Position numbers and translations under genes: made by a program. From contig CBDVBD010000019.1 of assembly GCA_965372135.1 (NCBI GenBank), positions 1 to 33,174 on the forward strand: a stretch of DNA of 33,174 bases. Direction: 5' to 3'. Shown piece by piece: positions 7,600 through 17,200 of this stretch. Position 1 is the first letter of the stretch, and every line of letters begins with the position of its first letter. The notes under the pieces were generated by a model that saw only the letters and a list, made by a program, of their open reading frames with translations, was not told where the DNA came from and ran no database searches. This DNA is from CBDVBD01 sp965372135 (GTDB lineage: Bacteria > Electryoneota > RPQS01 > CBDVBD01).

Positions 7600-8088
7600 T
7601 TAGTCGTTGGATTCCGAAAAGGATAGTACATGCAAGCAGTAATCATCCCCGTTAGGGATGTTTTTTTCGATGGTGTAGTCTAAGTTGGGATTTAGGGTTT
7701 TGACCAGTTGCTCTTCCATAGTGGTGTGCGCTCGGCAGATTTCCGGGCGGTCGAACGGATAAGGGCATTGGTAGATTTTGATCGCCACCCGCTGATCGGT
7801 AAATTCGGTGACTTCCCCCTCGCCGCGGACGTTTTCGAACACCTGCACCAGAAACAATCCCACCGATTTGATGTCGGTAGCTTGTCCCCGTGCAAGCAGG
7901 CTTCGCCCGATTTTCTGACCCTGGGCAGCGCTGATGTCCTGTATCAGAGATAGTCCGTCATCACCGAACCGATCCACGATAGCGTTATACAATGAATTAA
8001 TCCGCTTCATCAACCCCCGAATCGCGCTGTGGTAGCGCTGTTCCAAGGATGGTAAATCTAATGCAACGTCAGGTGGTAATTTAATCAT
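7600..8088 (-). CDS. Small protein resembling ATC-hydrolase/V4R-like family
   Basis: A 162-aa protein with no signal peptide. The C-terminal half has a spaced cysteine/histidine pattern, QCPYPFDRPEICRAHTTMEEQLVKTLNP, then PNGDDYCLHV. This recalls the L-2-amino-thiazoline-4-carboxylate hydrolase-like family, where a late GD-x-x-C segment is typical. I recognise the pattern only loosely, and many members of that family are of unknown function. Its start codon overlaps the stop of the upstream peptidase gene (ATGA at 8085-8088), so the two are translated together. It is followed by the bidirectional terminator at 7548-7580. It could be a ligand-binding domain rather than an enzyme. Confidence 0.6.
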   Translation of the reverse strand: MIKLPPDVALDLPSLEQRYHSAIRGLMKRINSLYNAIVDRFGDDGLSLIQDISAAQGQKIGRSLLARGQATDIKSVGLFLVQVFENVRGEGEVTEFTDQRVAIKIYQCPYPFDRPEICRAHTTMEEQLVKTLNPNLDYTIEKNIPNGDDYCLHVLSFSESND

Positions 8089-9971
8089 TTCACATGCTCA
8101 TCCAGGAATTCGAACATGGCAGTGTAGGCTTCCATCTTGTTTTCGTGCTTGCGCAGTCCGTGCCCTTCGTCCTCGAAAATCATATATTCCACAATGCCGT
8201 CACGAGCTTTAATGGCTTCCACGATCGTGTCCGATTCGGATTGTATCACCCGGGGATCGTTGGCGCCCTGGATCACGAACAGGGGCTTGGTAATCTTATC
8301 GGCGCTGAATAACGGCGATCGTTCCTTAAGGAATTCCCCGTCCTTTTCCGGATCGCCCACCTCCACCTTCAACAGGTTCTTGAACTGTTCCCAATAGGGC
8401 GGAATGGATTCCAGGAACGTGGTCAGATTGGAAAGACCGCAGATATCCACCCCGGCTGCGAACACTTCCGGTGTAAACGCCAACGCCGCCAACACCATAT
8501 ACCCGCCGTAACTTCCTCCCATGATGACGATTTTTTCCGGATCCACGTAGTCCAATTTCGCCATATAATTCTTGGCTTCCACCGCATCCCGCAACGGAGC
8601 GCCGCCCCAATCACCGTCGTCCATGGAGTAGTAACTGCGTCCGTAGCCGTGAGATCCGCGCACATTGGGCACCAGCAACACCCACCCCTGATTGACGATA
8701 TACTGTTTCAAGCCGCTGAAGCCTTTGCTTTCTTGCACCTGCGGACCACCGTGGATCAGCAAAATTGCCGGCAGCTTTTCGCCCGGTTGGATATCTTTCG
8801 GTTTGTATAAATAGGCGGGAATCTGCAGCTCGTCAAAGGAACGGTATCGAATCAATTCCGATTCCACTAAGTCATCGGTGTCCAAATCATCGGGTACGCT
8901 GTTGGTCAGGCGAGTGATGGTTTTGGACTCCATGTCCATGATGTGCAGGTCCGACGGCACTTTGTCGCCGTTCAGGTAGAACGTCATGTATCGTTCGCTG
9001 CGGGAAAACGTGATGTACGACAGCTCCCCTTCCGGCATGGCGGGAAGTTCCACCGAATTACCGGTGGCGGTTTCAATCACTTCCAAAACAACACGACCGT
9101 CTTCGTTTACTGCAGTGGTGAAATACGTTCCCTCGTGGGAAAATCCCGCCCATATCACGTCCCAATTGGTACGTTTGATTTCCACCAGTTCCTTGGTGTC
9201 CAAATTCATGCTGACCACGTAAGTAAATTCCCTGCCCTTGTCGGTCAACAAATATAGTTCCCTACTATTCGGCGTGAACGTTAGCGCTCCATAGTTAATG
9301 TTGCCCTGATGTACGGTCAGCGGGGTCAACGTTTTTTCAGCCACGTCGTACAGGAATACATCGCTGTTTATTTGCGTGTGCTGCTGGGTAAATGCCAATT
9401 TTGTGAGGTCACGGTCGAATGCGGATAACTGCATCCCGGTTTCGTCCTGGTAGATTATGACTTTGTCTCGGGTTCGCAGGTCGTATTCATAAATATCGAA
9501 GAAGCGCTTGTCGCGTTGGTTGCTTTGGTACAGGAACCGATACCCGTCGTAGGACCACCCCAAAAAGTGTGCATTGACTGCTTCCCCCGGTGTCAGATCC
9601 ACCGGATCACCATCGTTGGCAGCCATGATATATATATGAAAGTTTTCGTCGCCGCCCTTATCGCGAATAAATATCAAGGAATTTTCGTGTTTGCACCACG
9701 TAACGAAGAACACTGCATCTTCGAAATCGGTTAATTGTGTGGGTTCTCCACCGGATTTGGGCACCGTCCAGATACTGAATTGCCCGGAACGGTTGGTGAT
9801 AAACGCAATGGTCTTCTCATCCAGGGAAAATGCACCACCCCAGGTACGGTACACAGAGAAGAAGGTTTCCAAGGAATATTTCTTGGCTGCCGGCTCCTGT
9901 TTCGCACAGGAAGTGCACAGGATGGCGATTGTGATTACAGCCGAACTTAGGATAAAAAATCGCTTAAACAT
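8085..9971 (-). CDS. S9-family (prolyl oligopeptidase) lipoprotein peptidase
   Basis: About 628 aa. I chose the ATG at 9971 instead of the one at 9995 because GGAGGG lies just before it and the product then starts with a proper signal sequence, MFKRFFILSSAVITIAILCTSC; the last Cys is probably lipid-modified, placing the enzyme in the periplasm or outer membrane. The N-terminal part is a beta-propeller of WD40/TolB-like repeats (DEKTIAFITNRSGQFSIWTVPKSGG and similar). The C-terminal alpha/beta hydrolase domain has GGSYGGYM with Ser487, Asp572 in GANDPR and His604 in DEGHG as catalytic triad. The expected role is cleavage of short or oligo-peptides. It overlaps the following small gene by 4 nt. 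A strong hairpin upstream (10020-10060) separates it from the PorV-like gene. Confidence 0.92.
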   Translation of the reverse strand: MFKRFFILSSAVITIAILCTSCAKQEPAAKKYSLETFFSVYRTWGGAFSLDEKTIAFITNRSGQFSIWTVPKSGGEPTQLTDFEDAVFFVTWCKHENSLIFIRDKGGDENFHIYIMAANDGDPVDLTPGEAVNAHFLGWSYDGYRFLYQSNQRDKRFFDIYEYDLRTRDKVIIYQDETGMQLSAFDRDLTKLAFTQQHTQINSDVFLYDVAEKTLTPLTVHQGNINYGALTFTPNSRELYLLTDKGREFTYVVSMNLDTKELVEIKRTNWDVIWAGFSHEGTYFTTAVNEDGRVVLEVIETATGNSVELPAMPEGELSYITFSRSERYMTFYLNGDKVPSDLHIMDMESKTITRLTNSVPDDLDTDDLVESELIRYRSFDELQIPAYLYKPKDIQPGEKLPAILLIHGGPQVQESKGFSGLKQYIVNQGWVLLVPNVRGSHGYGRSYYSMDDGDWGGAPLRDAVEAKNYMAKLDYVDPEKIVIMGGSYGGYMVLAALAFTPEVFAAGVDICGLSNLTTFLESIPPYWEQFKNLLKVEVGDPEKDGEFLKERSPLFSADKITKPLFVIQGANDPRVIQSESDTIVEAIKARDGIVEYMIFEDEGHGLRKHENKMEAYTAMFEFLDEHVK

Positions 9972-10019
9972 GATCCCTCCAGGGCGATCACTCACATGAT
10001 GGTTGGGGTGTTAATTGGG

Positions 10020-10060
10020 AAAAGGGGACGGTAATCAGGCGTACCTGACCGTCCCCTTTT
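10020..10060. terminator. Strong terminator after the PorV-like gene
   Basis: A 13-bp stem (10020-10032 with 10048-10060), A4G4 on one side and C4T4 on the other, a 3-nt bulge, then a further 4 bp (CAGG/CCTG) and a CGTA loop. Being A-rich and T-rich at its ends it can work both ways. It lies between the TonB module and the peptidase gene. Confidence 0.85.
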
Positions 10061-10103
10061 CATTGGTCATGAATTCGATTTCGGATCCTGTGTCCGTCTT
10101 TCC

Positions 10104-10123
10104 GATCCCGACTATTCGGGATC
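10104..10123. repeat. 8-bp palindrome with CTAT loop at the PorV-like stop codon
   Basis: Arms GATCCCGA and TCGGGATC. It overlaps the TGA of the PorV-like gene (10122-10124) and precedes the strong terminator, giving two successive hairpins at the transcript end. Confidence 0.6.
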
Positions 10124-11165
10124 AGAAGGTGAACCTCAGGGTGTACCACGAAATGTCATCAAAGAAATCGGTCTGACCCCAACTGTAGTCAAACAGCAGA
10201 TGGGACATTCCCATTGGAACATTGAGCCCGACACCGGCATTCAGTCCGTAGAGGTAGTTGTCCTCTTCGTCCATTAATCCGTCCGCAGCCGCCGAATGCA
10301 CAATTCCCACTCGAACCGAAATCAACCGTTTCAGGAAAGAGCCTTCCAATCCCAAACGGTATTCGTCGTAGGAGAAATTGTTACTTTGGAAGGTGAAATG
10401 CGGACTAATGGCGTATTCTTCCTCGTCCACCAGCGCCATGCTCACTCCCATTTGGATCGAAGTGGGCAGGTTGAATGCCGACGGGACGATGCGAATGATA
10501 CGACGTTGTGACTGAGGATCATCACCCGGGATCATCACGCTGTGTTCGAACCCCGGACCGCTGAACTTCATGTCCGGACCGAAGTTTTTCATCACCAGTC
10601 CGAATTTGACACCGTTCCATTTGGTGTCGTACTGGAGACCGAAATCCAAAGCCACTCCGGTGGCTTCCTCGGTGCGAATCTTCTCGTAAATATACTGGAA
10701 CGTCCCACCGAAATTCACCCGGTCGGTCATCCGCCGGGCATAAGTGGCGCCCAGCACCATGAACGTGGGATTGAAGATTTCTCCGGTCCCGTTGGGTGCG
10801 AATTCCGTGGTGACTTCCATATCGCCGACATTGAGGACTTTGGCGCTCAGACCAATCGATCCGAACTTGCCGAATGTGGTGGTCACACCGGCGAAGTTTA
10901 CCTTCATATCCGCGATATAGGTCATGTATGAGAACATGGCTTCGGTGTGCGGCAAAACCGCAGCACCTGCCGGATTCCAGTATAGGGCTTCCACCCCGGA
11001 GATGGTAGCTATGTTGGCACCAGCCAAAGCGGTAGCAACCGAGCCCACCGGGATGCGTAATTCCTGGGCACCTGCGGTACCCACTTTATTGCCACTTCCA
11101 GCCATGAGCGGGAGGCTCAGGACCAGAAGGGATAGCAACGTTAAACTAAATGTTTTGGCGTTCAT
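10122..11165 (-). CDS. PorV/PorQ-family outer-membrane beta-barrel protein
   Basis: About 347 aa. The ATG at 11165 is preferred over the one at 11186 because AGGAGG stands 4 nt before it and it begins a clean signal peptide (MNAKTFSLTLLSLLVLSLPLMAG). The early mature part has RIPVGSVATALAGANIATISGVEALYWNPAGAAVL, the hallmark of PorV/PorQ and UPF0164-type proteins. The rest is alternating beta-strand sequence ending in WYTLRFTF, a typical C-terminal barrel strand with terminal Phe. In type IX secretion PorV is a shuttle that binds C-terminal sorting domains of cargo. Here it follows the gene for a large secreted protein with just such a domain. It is probably the third gene of an operon with the TonB receptor and the cargo-like protein. 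Confidence 0.85.
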   Translation of the reverse strand: MNAKTFSLTLLSLLVLSLPLMAGSGNKVGTAGAQELRIPVGSVATALAGANIATISGVEALYWNPAGAAVLPHTEAMFSYMTYIADMKVNFAGVTTTFGKFGSIGLSAKVLNVGDMEVTTEFAPNGTGEIFNPTFMVLGATYARRMTDRVNFGGTFQYIYEKIRTEEATGVALDFGLQYDTKWNGVKFGLVMKNFGPDMKFSGPGFEHSVMIPGDDPQSQRRIIRIVPSAFNLPTSIQMGVSMALVDEEEYAISPHFTFQSNNFSYDEYRLGLEGSFLKRLISVRVGIVHSAAADGLMDEEDNYLYGLNAGVGLNVPMGMSHLLFDYSWGQTDFFDDISWYTLRFTF

Positions 11166-11206
11166 GCTTCCTCCTTGTATGAGCATTTGCTGAATCCTTC
11201 TACTCG

Positions 11207-11222
11207 TCCGCCGACTGGCGGA
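11207..11222. repeat. Short palindrome TCCGCC-GACT-GGCGGA
   Basis: A 6-bp stem with a four-base loop, directly after the stop codon of the large secreted protein and before the PorV-like gene. The same palindrome with one loop change is found at 32243-32258. Confidence 0.65.
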
Positions 11223-14213
11223 TTAGAAAGTTTTCAACGTTTCTCGCTCCATGAAAACGGCAAATTTTCCATAATTGGTCCCGACACCTGGGGCATCTAT
11301 GTACCATATGTAAATACCACTGGCTACGGGAATTCCGTGCTTGGTTTCCAGATCCCATATCAGCTCCGTGTCGGTGTCATCCTTCTCCAGGGTGCGTACA
11401 TGGTCACCACCTAAGTTGAAGATACGGATGCTGCATTCCTTGGGCAAGTTGATGAACTTGAGCACCCTTTCATAGGGGTCTACCTCGTAGTTGGAATGCC
11501 CGTAATACGGATTCGGCACGGCCTTGACGTCATCCAGATCCCATGAGACAACTTCCCACGGAATCTCCGTCTGGAACCGGTACACGTCGCTCAGAGCGTT
11601 GGTCTTGTTGGTTTGGAACAGAACCACAGTTCCGGGTGCCGGTGTTCCCGCATTAAAGATGATGCGTCCGATGTGGAAATCATCATCCCAGACGTAAACG
11701 GCAATTTGCGGTAGTGGTTCCACGTATGGTTCTTCAACCACGTAGATACGATCTCCCGGTGTCCATCCGCCGGACTCGTCGTCATCGAGGACCATAAAAG
11801 TGACCTCTATATCGTCGGATGTATCATCATCGGGACCCATGTTCCAGACGTGGAACGGGGCTCTGTGGTCGTGCTTTTCATCAGTCGAGTAGTCATAGTA
11901 CTCAGCACCGTCTGCAACTTCCGTCCACCGGAATTCCCAGTCATCGGTACCCAAACGACCACGCCAATTTAGGCGCGCCCAGTTGCTGCCGGCGTCGGAG
12001 CTAACGTAGAAATCATGGGTCGAGTTCCAGGAATACGCTACGTTATCCCATGGATCCAACGGACCTGCGGCTGTAGCGGTTTCCCAGATACCCTTGATGC
12101 CGATATCAGGACCAACCACACGCACCATGATCCCGTCAAAGATGGGATAGTCCCATCCGCCGCCCTGGTTGCTCTCGTCAGTGACCACTAACAGGTTGGT
12201 GTTGAGGTCGGTACAGTCCCAAGTAATGGACCCACCGGTAGTGTCAAACGTCACTTCGTACTGATGCCCGGTGACATCCTCCTGGAATGCCGGAATGTAG
12301 TGGAAGGTAACGGCACCGTCACCTCCACCGGCTACATGCTCCGCGGAATCACCTTCCGCTAATCCCTGGGATCCAGGAATGACACTAACCGGAGTTGGTG
12401 CGTTTTCTAAGGTTTCCGTCACCCAGCCCATCACGTTCGGTCCCAACAAATACGGAACTGCATTGTTGACTTCGAAGTTGTAGGCGGTGACTGCAAAGTA
12501 GTACTGGCGGTAATTGACCAGCGAACCGCCCAGGATGGCGTCGGTGTCGATCACTAAGTTGTGCTGCAGTCCGGAATTGGTTCCTTGCTGGATGATGACA
12601 CGCACCATACCGCCGGCTGCCGCGCTGAACACATCCATGTAGATCAGACCGATGTCTGCGGTAATGGTGTCTCCGGCCACGGTGTCGATGTAGGTATGTT
12701 CGTTGACTTCATCGAAGATGCCGATTTTGTACCAAGGACCGGCGACCGAGGCACCCTGATAGACGTTGAATCCCTCGTGATGGAATTCCTGTCCCAGGTC
12801 CTCGTTGATCTGCACGTCGCCATCCGCTTCGGTACCCCAAATCAGGTTCACATACCCATCACGAGCCTGGAAGTATACCGAAGGCGCCGGCGGGGGATTC
12901 GGGATGTTGAAGTTGGCGTCGAATACCTTCTGTGCCGCATCGTCGTTTTGCTTCATCACCGTGATGGAGTTCAGACGATCCGTGCCCTGACCCATCACGA
13001 TCGCTGCCACCACTTCCTGTGCGTTCACCCCGATGATCACTTCCCCACTCTCAGAAACGGGCTCCAGATCAAACGGACCGGAACACAGCATGAATCGGCG
13101 GTCCGATTCATTGGTATCCACCCAACCGGAACCGGTCACCGGATCTCCGGACCCGTAATAGGTAGTGGTATCTCCGGTAATCGGGTGGATATACGGCTGA
13201 GGCGCATTCAACGGTTCCACCGCATCCAAGCCCAACATGTAATTGTATACCTCCTCACCACTGCTGGGATCGGTGCCGTTGATGTACTTGTTGAATGCGG
13301 TCATCGGCAAGTTTTTGAATTCGAGATACGGTTCTGCCGATACGTATGCCGTGTCACCCGGGGAGGGTACAATCGGACCCTGAAAGAAATCGTATCCTAC
13401 ACAGGGTGGGGTACTACCATAAACCGCATCGTTGTTGGTGGCATTGAAACAATATCCCACCGACAACAGCGTGTCACACCCCACCAGGTCGTCGCCGGCT
13501 CCGCCCAAGTCCGGGTCGGACCACAGGGCAACGTAGGTGTCTTCCAGGTAGTTTATACCTTTGTTGATGACCAAGAACTTGATAAACACCACATTGCCCA
13601 ACGCGCCGGTGCGGTTGTAGGCGAACGTGGTCTGCTGAATCTCGATCCCCAAGGGCAGCGTTAACATATTGGAGTGCTCGGTGGGGTCGGCGTCGTTGTA
13701 CACCGCCCACAGGGTTTGATCGCCCATCAGCAAAGGATCACCGGCTTCATCCACCGGCGCCCCGTCCCCAACCGGCCATTCATCCCAGTCTGCATCTCCA
13801 GGACCAGAGTCTCCATCGATCTTATAGACCCGGTATTCGGGAGCGTTGGGATTGGTGGCGGGTCCTCCGCCCATCATCGGACCCGGTCCGTATTCTGATG
13901 AATATTCCGCCACGGCTACACGGATCACCCCATCCACTAATCCACCAACCCACAACCCGGAGGCAAACACCGCTTGTTTATTCGTCCCTTTCGGGTAAGT
14001 CAGACCGGGATCGCCCGTGGTTAAATCCCAGGCGAACGAGCCGTGGTTAGTCACAAACATATCGATCAAATTCGCGTCGATGCGCGTGTCGTTATCTATC
14101 ACGAACGGTGACGGCGCTAAAGGTTTCTGCACCGGTCCCCGTGGAGTCCCAGCCAACGCAGTAACTCCCACAGCAATCAGCACGAAAAGACCGATCCATT
14201 TTAAGGTCTTCAT
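11223..14213 (-). CDS. Large secreted protein with FnIII-like and PNPY/FlgD-like C-terminal sorting-type domain
   Basis: A 996-aa exported protein with an obvious signal peptide (MKTLKWIGLFVLIAVGVTALAG). AGGAGG lies 7 nt before the ATG. No catalytic motif was recognised. The first half is rich in Asp, Gly and Pro. Around the middle there is a fibronectin-III-like stretch (PSVYFQARDGYVNLIWG, then GFNVYQGASVAGPWYKIGIFDE). The last 100 residues begin with VKAVPNPYYG and contain SIRIFNLGGDHVRTLEKD, GIPVASGIYIWYID and GKFAVF, the FlgD-Ig/type A sorting-like end common on surface proteins in the FCB group. The gene starts 24 nt after the TonB receptor stop and is followed by a PorV-like gene, so I infer a surface or released protein using those partners. 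Function unknown. Confidence 0.85.
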   Translation of the reverse strand: MKTLKWIGLFVLIAVGVTALAGTPRGPVQKPLAPSPFVIDNDTRIDANLIDMFVTNHGSFAWDLTTGDPGLTYPKGTNKQAVFASGLWVGGLVDGVIRVAVAEYSSEYGPGPMMGGGPATNPNAPEYRVYKIDGDSGPGDADWDEWPVGDGAPVDEAGDPLLMGDQTLWAVYNDADPTEHSNMLTLPLGIEIQQTTFAYNRTGALGNVVFIKFLVINKGINYLEDTYVALWSDPDLGGAGDDLVGCDTLLSVGYCFNATNNDAVYGSTPPCVGYDFFQGPIVPSPGDTAYVSAEPYLEFKNLPMTAFNKYINGTDPSSGEEVYNYMLGLDAVEPLNAPQPYIHPITGDTTTYYGSGDPVTGSGWVDTNESDRRFMLCSGPFDLEPVSESGEVIIGVNAQEVVAAIVMGQGTDRLNSITVMKQNDDAAQKVFDANFNIPNPPPAPSVYFQARDGYVNLIWGTEADGDVQINEDLGQEFHHEGFNVYQGASVAGPWYKIGIFDEVNEHTYIDTVAGDTITADIGLIYMDVFSAAAGGMVRVIIQQGTNSGLQHNLVIDTDAILGGSLVNYRQYYFAVTAYNFEVNNAVPYLLGPNVMGWVTETLENAPTPVSVIPGSQGLAEGDSAEHVAGGGDGAVTFHYIPAFQEDVTGHQYEVTFDTTGGSITWDCTDLNTNLLVVTDESNQGGGWDYPIFDGIMVRVVGPDIGIKGIWETATAAGPLDPWDNVAYSWNSTHDFYVSSDAGSNWARLNWRGRLGTDDWEFRWTEVADGAEYYDYSTDEKHDHRAPFHVWNMGPDDDTSDDIEVTFMVLDDDESGGWTPGDRIYVVEEPYVEPLPQIAVYVWDDDFHIGRIIFNAGTPAPGTVVLFQTNKTNALSDVYRFQTEIPWEVVSWDLDDVKAVPNPYYGHSNYEVDPYERVLKFINLPKECSIRIFNLGGDHVRTLEKDDTDTELIWDLETKHGIPVASGIYIWYIDAPGVGTNYGKFAVFMERETLKTF

Positions 14214-14237
14214 TGAAGTTCCTCCTATCGTCTTTTC

Positions 14238-17200
14238 TTAGAAGTTAAGTGAGAGTCCTACGCGGATCTGACGCGGCGAACCAAACCGTGACGGATCCAT
14301 CTCCGCCAGCCGGTAATAATCTCCCGCGTTCTCTGGATAGTTGGGATTCACCAAGAATGCCTGACCGCTTGGCGTGGACAGCCAGCGCGTTGTCCCTGCT
14401 TGTCCGGAGGATGCATAGACATCTACATAGTTCTCCGTGTTGAACAGGTTCAATACCCACACATAGACATCCAAATCCAAACGACTGATCTGGAACGTCC
14501 GGTTCGCCTTCAGGTCCGTTCTCCAAGTCCACGGACCATAGCGGGAATTGATCGGTCCAGACGGAACCGGAGAAATTGCACCCAAAAACACTTCGTTCCA
14601 GACCTCTTCCGGTGTATAAGGTAACCCCGAACCGGCGTTGAACAACACATTGATACCGGCATTTTCAAAAGGATAGAAATTGCCTAACATCGGTCCTTCC
14701 TGGTCGCCCAACCGGTAATCCATGTTCAGGGTAATCTTGTGACGCTGGTCGAAATCCAACGGTGAAGTCATCTTGGGAGGATCCGCCGCGGTCCAGGCAA
14801 TGTTTCGCTGGGTTCCGGATGCAGACCCGGTGCCAATCGCCCACATCAGCCCGTAAGACACATTCACCGACACATTGTGAGTCCTGCGCATGGTCACGTT
14901 GAAATCAATTCCCTTCACCGTTCCGAAGTCGGAATTGCGATAGGAAGAGAAGTTGTTGGGAAATGAAGAAATAGTCTTCACCTGCACCAAATCCTTGATG
15001 TCTTTGTAGTACGCAGTGACATCGAAGCGAACATTTTCCCCAAGCTGCTGGGTGAAACCCACCTCGTATGCGGTGGTGGTTTCCGGACGCAAATTGGGAT
15101 TTCCGAACGGGTAGAAGTATCCACCGGTTTGGACTTTGTGCTCCAGATAGTCGTAGGATACGTACAGGTCGTTCAGATTAGGCTGCTGGAAGAATTTCCC
15201 GTATGAGAAGTGCACCACGGTGCGATCGGACACTGGAAAACCGACTCCGAGTCGAGGAGAAATTTTGTGCTGAATTTCGGCATCCTCCAGATCGTCTTCG
15301 GTCAATTCGGAATCCAGACCGGTTTGATCGGGATCTAAGGGATACTCCTCGTTTTTCAGGCGTTTGGTGTCGATGTTCAGGTAGTCATACCTGACGCCGG
15401 CGTTGATGACCAGCCCCTGGTATTCGACTTTGTCCTGTAAGTAGAACGCCATGGTGATGGGGTGCTTGGCGGCATTCCATCCATCATCCAAATCGGCATC
15501 GGGATCATCAAAATTGTATCCGAAGTAGTCGACTTCCTGGTATGCCAGCTCAATGTTGTCCTCTATCCCATTATCGTTCACATCTTTTTCGGCGGGATCG
15601 ATTACCCCGTTCCCATTCAGGTCCTGGTATGCACGATCCAATATGTGGGTATCCACCGGGAACAGTGCACGCCAGTACCTCAAGGTGTGGCGCTGGATGT
15701 CGAAACCCAATTTCAATTGATGATGAGTAGTCATCTGGTGGGTCAAATCGAAATCGAACCCGTAATAGGATGATTCTCGATGCAGGTAGTCATCCCAGAC
15801 GTGTTCCCGGTAAACCGTACTGTCATGTGTCACTGTATCACCAGTAGCGGTATTGACCGAATCGAACACCACGTAGCTTGTGTCGGGAGTACCGTAAAAG
15901 AACAGCGACATATTGTCGTAACTGGGATTGTTCGCTCGGGCGTAAGACGTCACGTCATCCCACAGTTCGCCGTCACCGCGGGTCCGCTCGGTGTAATAGT
16001 AATTCACCGCCGCGGTGTAGAATGTGCTCTTGCTCAGCGTATGGGTTAACTTCCCGTAGAAGGAGTTGTTGCGGTCCACGTAACGCGGGGTATGGCTGAT
16101 GTTAAACACATACCACTGGCGGAATTCGCTCCAATCGTCGTGAGACCCAATCGATCCCAAATCCAAGGTGAGCGCATCGGCGACCTTTAACTTCAACTTG
16201 CCCTGCCATGTCCATCCCGATAAGGTGTTGCCGGGAAGACGATAGGTAGCATCGTCGGGATGCCCTGCTGGATAAATCCACTGATCTTCAATGGGATGAC
16301 CTTCCTCGTCCAACGGATGTACTGCGGACAATTCTCGGAACAAACGATTCATGTCCCGTGCCCCATACCGAGGACTGCGGTCAGCCTGCCAACGGCGTTC
16401 GCCTGACAGGTAAAACGTAAAACGATCATCACCGGGGATGATCGGTCCGCCCAACGACGCGGCATACACGTTGTAGTCCATGCGATGTACGTCGTTGTTG
16501 ATGAAATTGTCTGTGATCGCTTCCACAGATCCGGAGTAATTCTCCGTACCGCCCTTGGTAATCACGTTCACCGCACCGGACATGATCTTGCCGTATTCGG
16601 CACTGAATCCTCCGGTCATCATGATCACTTCCTGGATGGCGGTGTTGTTGATAGCGGTGGTGGAAAATCCAGTCAGCGGATCTGTCTGAGAAAAGCCGTC
16701 CACCCAGTATCCAACCTCGTTGGGACGACCTCCTCGAATCTGTAACCGACTTCCGTTTGTGTTCTCACCTCCCTGACGAGCGTCTCCAGGATAGGCTTCG
16801 AATTCCACCACCCCGGCTTGCAGCGCTACCACGTCACGGTAACCGCGCACCGGAAGATTTGCGATCTCTTCCGCCGTCGCAACACGCACAGAAGAGGTAC
16901 GGTCTGTCTCCACCAACGGTCTTTCGGCGATAATGACCACTTCCTTGCCTGCTTCCAGGATGGTTTGTGATAGGTCAATATCGTAGCTGGTGGTGAAGTC
17001 GGCTGTGATCAGGATATTCCTGATCGTGACACTCTGATACCCCATCGAGGAAACGGTAATCGTATACCTGCCGGCGGGAACATTCAAAATGTAGTAGTCC
17101 CCGTCCAGGTCCGTCGCCGCTCCCAATCGAGTGCCTTCGATGAATACGTTGGCACCCGTCAGGGGTTTGCCGGTCTCCGCGTTATTTACCGTCCCTGCCA

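Noticed and set aside
9972..9995. ATG at 9995 as start of the S9 peptidase.
   Set aside because: The eight extra residues (MSDRPGGI) precede a proper signal peptide and overlap the ribosome site of the better ATG at 9971.
12561..13664. A 367-codon open frame on the plus strand.
   Set aside because: It lies entirely antisense to the 996-aa secreted protein, has no ribosome site and its translation is His/Arg/Val-rich without any recognisable domain; it is a shadow of the real gene.
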